The notes beneath the pieces are model-generated. The model was not told where the DNA came from and did not search any database. It was given only the letters and a program-made list of their open reading frames with translations. 64,000 nt of DNA from Ureibacillus thermosphaericus (GTDB lineage: Bacteria > Bacillota > Bacilli > Bacillales_A > Planococcaceae), in assembly GCF_012396605.1 (NCBI RefSeq), contig NZ_JAAXPW010000014.1, positions 1 through 64,000 on the forward strand, read 5' to 3'. This document shows positions 16,121 through 25,278 of this stretch, in pieces; within the stretch, counting starts at the first letter, position 1, and each line of letters opens with the position of its first letter. The translations under genes and the position numbers were made by a program.

Positions 16121-17323
16121 TCATTTCCATTCCATTCCGACACGTAGAATCTTATAATCCATTTTAATTTGAATATCTAAGTCTTTATAAATTTCTCGCC
16201 AATCATCTTCTGTTTTCACGTTTTCATTCCAATATTTTGGATAAAATGCACGCACCCTTGCACCAATTCCAAGTATATCTGATTCATCTTGCTGCAATCT
16301 TTTCATTAGACTAGATAAGGCTTTCTCACCCAACTCAGAGGCTGATTTTTCAAGTTCTTGCAATTTTTCTTTACTTAAATCATTCGTATAAAGTTGTTCT
16401 TCAACAAAACCTTCTATTTTGACATCGATCAATACTTTCGGTTTTCCGTCTTGAATTTCTACTGAGATTTTTGATATTCTTTTGAATGGCTTTACAAGAT
16501 AAACCCCTTTTTTATCACCAGGTACAATTACATTAGAATAACCAGCAGGATTTATTCCCTGCATCGCTAAAATAGCTCCTGTTTCCGTTGGCGTCAACGT
16601 ACCAACCATTTGATAATCTTTAAAATAAACGAGTCCATCAACCAAAATATGATCTCCCATCGGCTTTACAAGAGGAATGATCGCATCCACACCTACATCA
16701 GAAAAATCAATCCATACTTTCCCTAAATACTCTTTCGGTAACTTTCCGAACATCACAGCATCTTTTAACGTACCAGATAAATATAAAGAAGGAACGGTTT
16801 GAACGGGTGGAGTGGCATTTAATATTTCTTGTGCTTCCCCTTCCGTAATCATAATCCACGCAGTTCTTCTTACTTCATAATCTCTTTTTAAAAAATCCAT
16901 AATATCTTCAAGACCTTTTTTTGCTATTTTGTCACTGACAACAATCAATTGAATATGTCCTAAATAAATTTTTTCTGCAAGTTCTTGTTGTAAATTGGAT
17001 AATACATCCTTCATTGAATATCCATATGTTACTAACAGCCAATCAGTCTCTGCGGAATTTGTATCTCCTCCTCCGGGTCCAAGCATAATTTTTCCTGGTA
17101 CTGCTAATTGGGCTGCCACTTTATAAATGATTTTTTCCTCTGCTGGAAACTCTCCTTTCGAATGGGTGACTTCAGGCATTTCAATGTCTTCACCTTCTTC
17201 AGCAATATCAATCGATAAAGCTAAAATATTTGCCCTTTCTTCAAGTTCATAACGATCCCAACAACCACTTAACAAAAAGACAGCAATCAAAACAAAAGCG
17301 AATTTTAATTGAAACCTTTTCAT
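16121..17323 (-). CDS. Spore germination lipoprotein, Ger(x)C family
   Basis: 400 residues. Lipoprotein C-subunit of a GerA-type nutrient germinant receptor. Signal peptide with lipobox LLSGC (Cys about residue 20) and the family-typical GCWDRYELEERA directly after it. The N-terminal domain includes MLGPGGGD and LGHIQLIVVSDKIAKKG; the C-terminal domain carries the long helix-strand pattern of GerBC. It should sit on the outer face of the spore inner membrane. ATG 17323 overlaps the permease stop by ATGA, and an extension to 17368 is spurious. Which nutrient is sensed cannot be told. Homology is at family level (GerA/GerB/GerK). Confidence 0.92.
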   Translation of the reverse strand: MKRFQLKFAFVLIAVFLLSGCWDRYELEERANILALSIDIAEEGEDIEMPEVTHSKGEFPAEEKIIYKVAAQLAVPGKIMLGPGGGDTNSAETDWLLVTYGYSMKDVLSNLQQELAEKIYLGHIQLIVVSDKIAKKGLEDIMDFLKRDYEVRRTAWIMITEGEAQEILNATPPVQTVPSLYLSGTLKDAVMFGKLPKEYLGKVWIDFSDVGVDAIIPLVKPMGDHILVDGLVYFKDYQMVGTLTPTETGAILAMQGINPAGYSNVIVPGDKKGVYLVKPFKRISKISVEIQDGKPKVLIDVKIEGFVEEQLYTNDLSKEKLQELEKSASELGEKALSSLMKRLQQDESDILGIGARVRAFYPKYWNENVKTEDDWREIYKDLDIQIKMDYKILRVGMEWK

Positions 17324-18414
17324 TGCACTCCCGTCCTTTTTCGAAAATGGCCAATGACTAATAAACAAACTGGGAGTATAATAAATAGAAATAGACTAAC
17401 ATAAGTAATTTTTGAAGCATATTCATATATTTCATAAACATTATTTGGAATTAACGCAAAAACAAAAATTACCGGAATCATGAGCACTGTAATGAAACTA
17501 TATTTATCTGTACGAAATAACTCTGCAGTGCCACGTACAATCACGAAGTAATATGAAAGCAATGTCGTAAATACAGCAAAAATCCAAGTAATTAAAATAA
17601 TGGCGTCGATTCGTGATAAAACTTCTCCGGGTATTTGGATAATTCGACTAAGGGATAAAATGGGCCAATACATTTCTTGTAATTCCTTAGCACCAAATAC
17701 CCCTAGAGAAACCACAATGCAATAAAGAATGGCTAATGCTCCTAAAAAGAACCCCCAAATTCCATGTTTAACACAATTTTCGTAATCCTTTATATACGGT
17801 ATTAACATGGCAATAACAAAATAATTCGTTATGACCTGCGTCATGATGATGGCCCCAGACAAAAACTGTTTCACCGATAAATTATGGCCTAAAATCGGCA
17901 GTAAATGATATGTTTCAATATCTTCTAGGGCAAACAAAAAGAAAAACATTGGAATTAATAAAAATGGTAAATAAAAAAAGTGAATATAGGCGAAGGTAGA
18001 AACATTGCTATAACCGACTAAAGCACAAATTATAATCATAATAAAAATGGAAATTTCAATGGGTGTATTGGGCAAAAGCCCAGTTGCTAATACTTCCGCA
18101 AACTGTCTTACTTCAAGACCCATAATGACAATAAACACAATGACAATCATGTAATTAAATAAATTTCCAAAATATTTTCCTAACAATAGTTGATTACATC
18201 CAAAGATTGTATGTTCTCGAAACTTCCTTGCTAATAGGGTAATAGCAATCACACTAATTAACGAGATGAGTATTCCTACGATACTTGCAAGTATGGCTGC
18301 TTCTCCTACTTCAGCAGCAATGAATCGAGGTAATACCAATAAAGATACACCGATGATTGTACTTGCAATTATGACAGCTAATTGAATCGAACTGATGGAA
18401 TCTGTATGTTTCAT
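17320..18414 (-). CDS. Spore germination permease, GerAB/GerKB family
   Basis: 364 residues, about ten membrane helices of the APC-like GerAB family, the likely germinant-binding subunit. It opens with ISSIQLAVIIASTIIGVSLL and has a proline/glycine-containing helix 1 as in amino-acid permeases. It overlaps its neighbours by four bases on each side (ATGA), the usual A-B-C order. The subunit acts in the spore inner membrane with the A and C proteins to trigger ion and dipicolinate release. Confidence 0.92.
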   Translation of the reverse strand: MKHTDSISSIQLAVIIASTIIGVSLLVLPRFIAAEVGEAAILASIVGILISLISVIAITLLARKFREHTIFGCNQLLLGKYFGNLFNYMIVIVFIVIMGLEVRQFAEVLATGLLPNTPIEISIFIMIIICALVGYSNVSTFAYIHFFYLPFLLIPMFFFLFALEDIETYHLLPILGHNLSVKQFLSGAIIMTQVITNYFVIAMLIPYIKDYENCVKHGIWGFFLGALAILYCIVVSLGVFGAKELQEMYWPILSLSRIIQIPGEVLSRIDAIILITWIFAVFTTLLSYYFVIVRGTAELFRTDKYSFITVLMIPVIFVFALIPNNVYEIYEYASKITYVSLFLFIILPVCLLVIGHFRKRTGVQ

Positions 18415-20015
18415 AATTTTTCCCTTTCTTCTTCATCAAGGAAATTGTAATTCGTATAATCCTTTTCCGTTACTCCCACACGAACTGGATTCTTTGGATG
18501 AATGTTGGATGGACGTCTTTTTAATTTATGGAATGGAGCTCGAATAATGCTATCTTTTAAAGCTTTTAAATTTAATGGTGCATATGGATCCATATATGGA
18601 ACACCAAAGGAGCGCAAAGAAAGCATATGATTCACGACAATCATAAGCCCTGCCGCAAGTCCTAATAAACCTAGAGTACCTGCTAAAATGATTAGCAAAA
18701 ATCGTAACATGCGGAAAGTATTGGCTGCATTATAAGATGGAACAGCAAAGGACCCAATCGTGGACATCCCAATAATAACCACAGTAATTGGACTAACAAA
18801 TCCCGCTTGGACAGCAGCCTGACCAACAACTAGTACCCCGACAATCGATAAGGCTCCACCTACTTGTTGCGGCATTCGAACACTTGCTTCTCTCAACACT
18901 TCCATCGCCAATTCCATTAAAAATACTTCAATAACAATCGGGAATGGAATACTGTGTCGACCGCTAGTTGCTGCCACAACATACTTTGCAGGAATCAATT
19001 CCGGATGGAAAGAAATGACGGTTACGTATAAAGAAGAAAAGGTCAATGAAAAAACAAGTGCTATGATTCGGAAAAATCGTACAAATGAAGAGATAATCCA
19101 ATGCTCATTATAATCTTCCGTTGTATGATAAAACTGATTAAAAGTTGCAGGCGCAATTAATGCAGATGGACTGCCATCCATTAATACAGCAATGCGACCT
19201 TCCAGAAGATTCCCAACCACTTTATTCGGTCTTTCTGTATTGATGAGCTGAGGGAAAGGAGATGTTGGATTATCCTCGAGAAACTGTTCAACATAACCTG
19301 AATCTAAAACCCCATCAATTTTAATTGCATCAATTCTCTTCTTAACTTCTGTCACTAATGTGGGATTTACAACATCCTCAATATAACAGACAGCGAGTTT
19401 TGTTTTTGTACGAGTACCAACTTCCGTTTCTTCTACACGGAATTCAGGAATGGGAAGGCGATATCGAAGCAATGCAACATTGATAGGCAATTGTTCAATA
19501 AATCCATCTCTCGGTCCTCGTACAACCCGCTCCGTATCCGGCTCCTCTATACTTCTTTTTTCTTTTTCAATTGCATCGATTTCCAATGCTTCTTGAATAC
19601 CATCAATAAAGACAATCGCTTTTCCTTGAACAATGGCGCTGATAATTTTCGGTATGTCTTTAATCGCTTTCACATCATTAAAAAAGAGTATATTCTCAAT
19701 AATATATTGGGGTAAAATTATATTTTTTTCTTCATCCATCTCATGATCTTGAAGGGGTTTAATAACATCGTTATTAATGATGTCTTTATTGGCTAATGAA
19801 TTAAGATAAATAATTGTAGATTGTGTTTCGTGAAATAATTTAAATGTCCGAACAGAGAAATCCATATCTTTTTGAAATATTTCTTTAAAAATTTGTACAT
19901 TTTCTTCAAGACGATTTGTGATTTGTTTGTCTTTGTATTTATTGACAATATGACTTTCTGGAAATATTGGGGTTCTGTCTACATAATGATTGCTTTTCTT
20001 AAAGTACGGTGACAA
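18411..20015 (-). CDS. Spore germination protein, GerAA/GerKA family
   Basis: 534 residues. A-subunit of the GerA-type receptor. The large hydrophilic N-terminal domain (about 1-290) contains the family blocks VVRGPRDGFIE and RYRLPIPEFRVEETEVGTRT. Four or five membrane helices follow (about 300-475), including SIPFPIVIEVFLMELAMEVL and QVGGALSIVGVLVVGQAAV, then a cytoplasmic basic tail. First gene of the operon. It is divergent from the MFS gene, with a ~180-base gap that should hold a forespore (SigG-type) promoter; none was assigned. Confidence 0.93.
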   Translation of the reverse strand: MSPYFKKSNHYVDRTPIFPESHIVNKYKDKQITNRLEENVQIFKEIFQKDMDFSVRTFKLFHETQSTIIYLNSLANKDIINNDVIKPLQDHEMDEEKNIILPQYIIENILFFNDVKAIKDIPKIISAIVQGKAIVFIDGIQEALEIDAIEKEKRSIEEPDTERVVRGPRDGFIEQLPINVALLRYRLPIPEFRVEETEVGTRTKTKLAVCYIEDVVNPTLVTEVKKRIDAIKIDGVLDSGYVEQFLEDNPTSPFPQLINTERPNKVVGNLLEGRIAVLMDGSPSALIAPATFNQFYHTTEDYNEHWIISSFVRFFRIIALVFSLTFSSLYVTVISFHPELIPAKYVVAATSGRHSIPFPIVIEVFLMELAMEVLREASVRMPQQVGGALSIVGVLVVGQAAVQAGFVSPITVVIIGMSTIGSFAVPSYNAANTFRMLRFLLIILAGTLGLLGLAAGLMIVVNHMLSLRSFGVPYMDPYAPLNLKALKDSIIRAPFHKLKRRPSNIHPKNPVRVGVTEKDYTNYNFLDEEEREKL

Positions 20016-20197
20016 TCTGAATCACCTTCCTATTCTTTCATCATTTGCTGTTATTATGGCTCAAAATAGAAATAACATACATCTTTTCTTCATCCACTTA
20101 GTTATTGTTCAATTCTTTCTTTGCTTGATTTCTTTACCAACATATTTTAAGCTTTTCTTATTACAAAATCCCTTTCATTAAAAGGAGTATTACCGCT

Positions 20198-21604
20198 TTG
20201 GATACTATGAATCATGTTTCATATAATCGTAGTTTAATTGTCAGCATTTTACTTGCAGCATCCTTTGTTTCTTTACTTAATCAAACATTGTTAATTGTTG
20301 CTTTACCGTCTATTATGAATGAATTCTCAATCAGCCCAACCGAAGCTCAATGGGTGACAACGGGATTTATGTTAGCAAACGGAATTATGATTCCTATTAC
20401 TGCATTCTTAATCGAAAAATTTAGTAGTAAATCTTTACTAATTACCGCCATTAGTATTTTTGGACTAGGTACACTTCTCGGTGCTATTACACCACACTTT
20501 TGGCTATTGATTGTTGCTCGCATCGTGCAAGCGATTGGTGCGGGGATGTTAATGCCATTAATGCAAACAGTCATTTTTTCAATTTTCCCCGTGGAAAGAC
20601 GAGGTACTGCAATGGGGATGAGCGGTTTAGTGATAGGTTTTGCTCCAGCCATTGGACCAACTCTTGCAGGGTGGATCATTGATCACTTTTCATGGAGATC
20701 ATTATTTTATACAGTCTTGCCATTTACACTAGTGGTCCTGGTATTAGCAATCTTTTTAATGAAAAATGTGACGGAACAAAAGGAAAGAAAGCTCGACATA
20801 TTGTCCGTCATATTATCTTCCATTGGATGGGGAGGTATACTTTACGCATCGAGTTTAGTAGGTACGTATGGATGGGGTAGTTTAAATGTCATCTCATCTC
20901 TAATAATTGGAGCATTAGCTTTAGTATTCTTCATTCGAAGACAGTTTAAGTTAAAGCAGCCTATGTTGAATTTTAGCGTGTTTCAGTCAAAAGAATTTAC
21001 ACTCACCACAATCCTATCAATTGTTGTATTTGGGTTGTTAATCAGTATTGAAACAATCTTACCGATTTATGTGCAAAATGTTCAACAAGGTTCTGCACTT
21101 ACTTCGGGGGCAATGCTTCTTCCGGGGGCGATTATCACTGGAGCAATGTCGCCAATTTCAGGGAAATTATTTGACAGATTCGGGGCAAAAGGATTATCCA
21201 TCGTCGGTTTTGGATTTACGGTTCTTTCGGCCATTTTATATACCTTCATCAACCAAGATACATCCGTTATCGTCATTACTGTCATATTTTCCATTCAAAT
21301 GCTTGGCATGTCATTACTAATGATGCCATTAATGACTGCTGGAATTAATGCATTGCCACAATCATTAATTGCCCATGGAACAGCCATGCATAATACCATT
21401 CGAACAGTTGGTGCTTCAATTTTCACTGCACTCTTGGTTTCGGTGATGAGTTTGGGTAAATCGCAACAGATAGCAAATAGCGATGAAATCTTTCAAGGAA
21501 TTAAACTCGCATTTCTAGTGGCACTCATTTTTGCTTTTGTCGGACTTCTTCTATCTTTCTTCTTATCAAAAAAGAAAAAAACTCCGATGGAAAGTGTGAA
21601 TTAA
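20198..21604 (+). CDS. MFS drug exporter, DHA2 (EmrB/QacA) family
   Basis: 468 residues with about 14 membrane helices. Proton-driven exporter of the DHA2 type. Family motifs: LNQTLLIVALPSIMNEF in helix 1 (motif D1-like), QWVTTGFMLANGI in helix 2, and GRG-type motif A replaced by RRGTAMGMSGL. Motif C, GFAPAIGPTLAGWIIDHFSW, lies in helix 5 and is diagnostic of antiporters. Substrate unknown. The start is TTG 20198 with AAAGGAG ten bases upstream; the next ATG is too far from the SD. Divergent from the ger operon and followed by a strong terminator. Confidence 0.9.
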   Translation: MDTMNHVSYNRSLIVSILLAASFVSLLNQTLLIVALPSIMNEFSISPTEAQWVTTGFMLANGIMIPITAFLIEKFSSKSLLITAISIFGLGTLLGAITPHFWLLIVARIVQAIGAGMLMPLMQTVIFSIFPVERRGTAMGMSGLVIGFAPAIGPTLAGWIIDHFSWRSLFYTVLPFTLVVLVLAIFLMKNVTEQKERKLDILSVILSSIGWGGILYASSLVGTYGWGSLNVISSLIIGALALVFFIRRQFKLKQPMLNFSVFQSKEFTLTTILSIVVFGLLISIETILPIYVQNVQQGSALTSGAMLLPGAIITGAMSPISGKLFDRFGAKGLSIVGFGFTVLSAILYTFINQDTSVIVITVIFSIQMLGMSLLMMPLMTAGINALPQSLIAHGTAMHNTIRTVGASIFTALLVSVMSLGKSQQIANSDEIFQGIKLAFLVALIFAFVGLLLSFFLSKKKKTPMESVN

Positions 21605-21631
21605 ATTATAAAGGCTATGCCCTAAAAAAGT

Positions 21632-21677
21632 AAACGAGCGAATTGGAAACAATTTCTCCATTCGCTCGTTTTTGCAC
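21632..21677. terminator. Bidirectional terminator
   Basis: Perfect 12-bp stem AAACGAGCGAAT / ATTCGCTCGTTT with T tract on the plus strand and A tract 5' of it, between the convergent MFS and BtuF-like genes. Confidence 0.9.
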
Positions 21678-21700
21678 AAATTGGGATAAAGCCCTGCCTT

Positions 21701-22636
21701 TTAATCTTCAAATAATTCTGGGTAAATAGCCCGAGCAATTATTTCTGTTGCTTCTGCAATTCGTGGACCTGGTCTATCCAAAATATCTGGGTTTAATACA
21801 TATACTTCATTATTTAAAACAGCAAGTACAGATTCCCAGCCTTTTCGAGATTTAATTTCTCCAGTTGGATCATCAGAAAAATTGACCGTTGTAATAATAG
21901 CTTCTGGATTTCGATTAATAATATCTTCCTCAGAAACTGAGAACCATCCTTGTTGATCCGCATATATATTTTCAACACCCGCTGCTTCTATTAACTCCTG
22001 TTGAAACGTACCTGATCCGATAGACCAAATATCAGGAGCTGGTGCAATTTCAAAATATACTTTCTTTTTCTGTTCAATTGAAGCTGTTTTTTCTTTAATT
22101 ACTGCAAACTGTTCCTTTATTTTTTCTACTAATTCATTCCCTTTTTCTTCAACACCCATGACTTGAGCAATTTGCTGAATGTCTCCATATACATCATCAA
22201 TGGAGTTTGCTGGCTTGATTACAAATACTTTCAAACCAATGCTTTCTAATTGTTCCAATTGTTCCTCTCCACCAGTGATATAAGCAAATATGACATCAGG
22301 ATTTAACTCAACTACTCTCTCCACATTGACAGTCGTAATATCGGAAACTTTTTCAACATGTTGTACTTCTTCTGGCCACTTATCATACTCTGTAACACCG
22401 ATAACTTTATCACCAACACCTAATTCATATAAAATTTCTGTATTGCTCGGCTGTAATGATACGACCGTTTCAGGTACTTGTTCGAAAGCAATTTCTACTC
22501 CCCGGTCATCAACAACTGTATATAAATAATCGGATTTATGTAGATCTGTTTCCTGTGAAGTTCCATTTTCTTTATTGTTGCCACAGCCTGCTAGTATCAC
22601 GATTAATAATACAGTTAAGAACCAAATACGCTTCAA
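21701..22636 (-). CDS. ABC transporter substrate-binding lipoprotein, BtuF-like
   Basis: 311 residues. Lipoprotein (lipobox LAGC, Cys18) of the helical-backbone metal/cobalamin-binding class. It has the BtuF/FhuD-type opening VVSLQPSNTEILYELGVGDKVIGVTEYDKWP, DVIFAYITGG near 112, and the C-terminal RPGPRIAEATEIIARAIYP. The SxxPSxTE-type block and the neighbouring cob genes favour corrinoids over siderophores. No permease or ATPase is encoded beside it, so it must work with one encoded elsewhere. TTG start with GAGGG seven bases upstream. Confidence 0.85.
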   Translation of the reverse strand: MKRIWFLTVLLIVILAGCGNNKENGTSQETDLHKSDYLYTVVDDRGVEIAFEQVPETVVSLQPSNTEILYELGVGDKVIGVTEYDKWPEEVQHVEKVSDITTVNVERVVELNPDVIFAYITGGEEQLEQLESIGLKVFVIKPANSIDDVYGDIQQIAQVMGVEEKGNELVEKIKEQFAVIKEKTASIEQKKKVYFEIAPAPDIWSIGSGTFQQELIEAAGVENIYADQQGWFSVSEEDIINRNPEAIITTVNFSDDPTGEIKSRKGWESVLAVLNNEVYVLNPDILDRPGPRIAEATEIIARAIYPELFED

Positions 22637-22770
22637 TTCTTTTCCCTCGTTTCAATTTGCTTTTCTCTTTATACTTTTTCAACTAAAACTTCCTTCTCAA
22701 ATCATTTCGGTGTATTACCATAAAAAATATTTTTTTCTGGAGTGACAGTATCGCCTTTCAAGCTTAAACA

Positions 22771-23184
22771 TTATCCGTTACATTGTGGACATTTCCCATA
22801 GATTTCAAATTTATGGGATTCGATTGTATATCCAGGAAGCATTGCTTCCAACTTTTCTATTGGACATAACGAAACTTCCTTCACATTTCCGCATTCCATG
22901 CATATAAAATGATGGTGATGATGATCGATTTCGCAATGCATTCGGAAATTTCTCTCTCCATTGAATTCCGTTTCTTCTAATATACCTAATTCAACAAATG
23001 TTGCTAGATTACGATAAATGGTATCATAACTCATTCCAGGATAGTCTTTTTTTAATACTTCCAATAAATCGCGAGCTGTTAAATACTTATCTGTTTCCTC
23101 AAACATTGATAATATTAGCTCACGTTTATCTGTTTTTTTATATCCATGGGCTTTTAATATTTCCCACGCTCGTGTCCGATTCAC
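22771..23184 (-). CDS. zur: Zinc uptake regulator, Fur family
   Basis: 137 residues. Zn-responsive repressor. Winged helix about residues 10-85, with recognition region YDTIYRNLATFVELGILEE. Metal sites: the run of His in EIDHHHHHF, and two Cys pairs, CMECG near 100 and CPQC at the C-terminus, which build the structural zinc site. GTG start with AAGGGAG eight bases before. Last gene of zurA-zurM-zur, so it is probably autoregulated by the Zur box at 24808-24826. Confidence 0.93.
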   Translation of the reverse strand: MNRTRAWEILKAHGYKKTDKRELILSMFEETDKYLTARDLLEVLKKDYPGMSYDTIYRNLATFVELGILEETEFNGERNFRMHCEIDHHHHHFICMECGNVKEVSLCPIEKLEAMLPGYTIESHKFEIYGKCPQCNG

Positions 23185-23199
23185 AGCTGTGACTCCCTT

Positions 23200-24036
23200 C
23201 TAATCAAATTTAAACCATTTCTTGAATAAGATTACTACCACTAAAATGATGATCGATGTTATGACAATTGTTCCACCTGGTGCAAGATTTAAGTAAAACG
23301 CCAATATTAAACCAATAATAACCGCTAATTCGCCAAATAAAACAGAATATATTATCGTCGCCTTAAAGCCTTTCGACAATCGCATGGCGCTGGCAACTGG
23401 CAACGTAATTAATGATGAAACGAGCAATATTCCTACAATCCTCATACTAGCAGCAATCGTCAATGCAACAACGAGCATAAATAATAGGTGAATCATTTTT
23501 GATGGAAGCCCTGATGCATTCGCATATTCTTCATCAAAGGATAAGACAAATAACTCTTTAAAAAATAAAGCTAAAAATAGGATTACAATAATCGCAATCG
23601 TAATCACAACAAATAAATCTTGCCTTGAAACAGCAGAAACAGTACCAAAAAGATACCCCATCACATCGGTACTAAAACCTTTTGCTAAAGAAATAAATAT
23701 AGCACTTAATCCAATTCCACAAGACATAATGATTGGAATGGCTAATTCCTCATAATGTTTATATATAGCCCTTAACCGTTCAATCAAAATGGAACCAAGT
23801 ACACTAGCCGCAATTCCAAAATAAATAGGATGAATAAAAAAGAAAGCAGCGATATTTTGACTTAAAAATAACCCTCCTGTGATTCCGGCTAATGTTACGT
23901 GGGACAGTGCGTCGGCAATTAAAGACATTCTACGAACAACTATAAATACTCCAAGTAATGGAGCTATGAAACCAATTATAATTCCAGAGATGAAGGCATT
24001 TTGTAAAAATTCATAGTTGAGTAATGCTTCGATCAT
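23200..24036 (-). CDS. zurM: Zinc ABC transporter permease
   Basis: 278 residues, ABC-3 family permease (ZnuB/AdcB/MntB type) with about eight helices. It opens with NAFISGIIIGFIAPLLGVFIVVRRMSLIADALSHVTLAG, containing the family's conserved DALSH. It partners the ATPase gene 12 bases upstream and the Zur gene 15 bases downstream. No substrate-binding protein gene is adjacent, so the extracellular zinc-binding lipoprotein is presumably encoded elsewhere. Confidence 0.9.
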   Translation of the reverse strand: MIEALLNYEFLQNAFISGIIIGFIAPLLGVFIVVRRMSLIADALSHVTLAGITGGLFLSQNIAAFFFIHPIYFGIAASVLGSILIERLRAIYKHYEELAIPIIMSCGIGLSAIFISLAKGFSTDVMGYLFGTVSAVSRQDLFVVITIAIIVILFLALFFKELFVLSFDEEYANASGLPSKMIHLLFMLVVALTIAASMRIVGILLVSSLITLPVASAMRLSKGFKATIIYSVLFGELAVIIGLILAFYLNLAPGGTIVITSIIILVVVILFKKWFKFD

Positions 24037-24048
24037 AGCCCTCTCTCC

Positions 24049-24792
24049 TTACATCGCCCGTACGGAATGACCGTACCACTTATAAATTTGTTCTTTTGAA
24101 ATTTGATTGTATTGTTCGATGTCTCCGTAAAATAGAATTCTCCCATTTAAAAAAGCAACATGGCTGATTTGATTGGAGGGTGTTTCAATGTCGTGCGTCA
24201 CTAAAATAATGGTTAAATTATGTTTCTTATTTAATTCACCTAACATATCATAAAATGATTGTACGTTTTTCATATCAATTCCAACAGTTGGTTCATCTAA
24301 TACGAGTAATTTTGGTTCAGAAATTAATGCTCTAGCAATGAATACTCTTTGTTGTTGGCCACCGGATAATTCTCCGATATTACGATTGATAAATTTATCC
24401 ATTCCTACAGCGCTTAACGCATCATTTACTCTTTTAATCGTATCTTTTGGGAGTTTTTTAAATAAACCAACTTTTTTCGTTAATCCGCTTTGCACAACTT
24501 CTTTCACCGTTGCAGGAAAGGCAGAATTGAAGGCATTTGATTTTTGCGAAACATATCCAATCCATTCACGGTGTTGGAATGAAGTGAATGGTTCACCAAA
24601 AAGTTTTATTTCACCTTTAGGTTTCAATAATCCTAAAATGATTTTCAGTAAAGTAGATTTACCAGAACCATTCGGTCCGACAATCGCTAAAAAATCCCCT
24701 TCATTCACATTAAAAGAAATATCATCTAATACAAGTCTCGAATTATATTTAAATGAAACATTCTGTAATTCCACAAAAGTTTTTTTCATCAT
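24049..24792 (-). CDS. zurA: Zinc ABC transporter ATP-binding protein
   Basis: 247 residues. ABC ATPase with Walker A GPNGSGKST (about 40-48), Q-loop VSQK, signature LSGGQQQR (about 140), Walker B KLLVLDEPTVGID and the H-loop VTHD. Powers zinc import with the permease next to it. First gene of the operon; its 5' region carries a clear Zur box. ATG-ATG start; the exact one is uncertain. Confidence 0.92.
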   Translation of the reverse strand: MMKKTFVELQNVSFKYNSRLVLDDISFNVNEGDFLAIVGPNGSGKSTLLKIILGLLKPKGEIKLFGEPFTSFQHREWIGYVSQKSNAFNSAFPATVKEVVQSGLTKKVGLFKKLPKDTIKRVNDALSAVGMDKFINRNIGELSGGQQQRVFIARALISEPKLLVLDEPTVGIDMKNVQSFYDMLGELNKKHNLTIILVTHDIETPSNQISHVAFLNGRILFYGDIEQYNQISKEQIYKWYGHSVRAM

Positions 24793-24807
24793 TTCTCTTC
24801 TTTCTAA

Positions 24808-24826
24808 TTCATAATCATTACGATTT
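24808..24826. promoter_or_regulatory. Zur box in the zurA / yqfT intergenic region
   Basis: TTCATAATCATTACGATTT is a close match to the low-GC Gram-positive Zur operator (TCGTAATNATTACGA core, dyad around a central base). It lies 16-34 bases upstream of zurA and about 75 bases upstream of the divergent DUF2624 gene, so it most likely represses zinc uptake when zinc is plentiful. Confidence 0.85.
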
Positions 24827-24899
24827 ACATTTTGTTAGTATAAGGGATTTAATTTTCTTTGTAAAGGTTTCTTGCTTGATGAACGGAAAGGATGATGTT

Positions 24900-25148
24900 A
24901 TGAATGCGATTGAATTTTGGGAATCCCTAATTTCGAAATCCGATAAAGAAATTCGGAAATTGGCGAAACAATATGGTGTGGATTTAACGATTGAGGAAAT
25001 CCAACAGCTTCGTCCACTAGCCCAACAAGCAAACATCACCTGGCTTATTACAGGCATTCCTGAGAATGTGTTAAAACAAGCCGAGCAGATTTTAGGTTCT
25101 AAGAAGTATAAAAAATATAAAAAAATGCTTGATGATTTAAGAAATTAA
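24900..25148 (+). CDS. yqfT: DUF2624 protein, YqfT-like
   Basis: 82 residues, charged and helical. The short repeated-looking motif LAKQYGVDLTIEEIQQL resembles helical repeats of the DUF2624 family, found at this location (between zur and nfo) in Bacillus. Function unknown; no membrane or metal site seen. ATG 24900 is chosen because AAAGGA lies seven bases upstream. A longer in-frame opening to 24753 crosses the Zur box and is rejected. Confidence 0.75.
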   Translation: MNAIEFWESLISKSDKEIRKLAKQYGVDLTIEEIQQLRPLAQQANITWLITGIPENVLKQAEQILGSKKYKKYKKMLDDLRN

Positions 25149-25221
25149 ATTTCCCTCAAGAAGCACTTAAAAAACGATGAGTTAGTTCAAAAAAGATACT
25201 AATGGCAATCGTGAACGAATG

Positions 25222-25266
25222 TAGGCTGTTTAGAAAGTTTTTCCTTCCTAGACAGCCTATTTTTTC
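25222..25266 (+). terminator. Palindromic terminator, repeated-family copy C
   Basis: Stem TAGGCTGTTTAGAAAG / CTTCCTAGACAGCCTA followed by TTTTTT. It lies after the DUF2624 gene, convergent with the carboxypeptidase gene. The AGAAAG core and outer GGCTGT/ACAGCC arms resemble the hairpins at 9199 and 30350. Confidence 0.8.
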
Positions 25267-25278
25267 TTAAATGTTTGT

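Noticed and set aside
4262-22760. Prophage or integrative element
   Set aside because: No integrase, phage structural gene, conjugation gene or flanking direct repeat seen.
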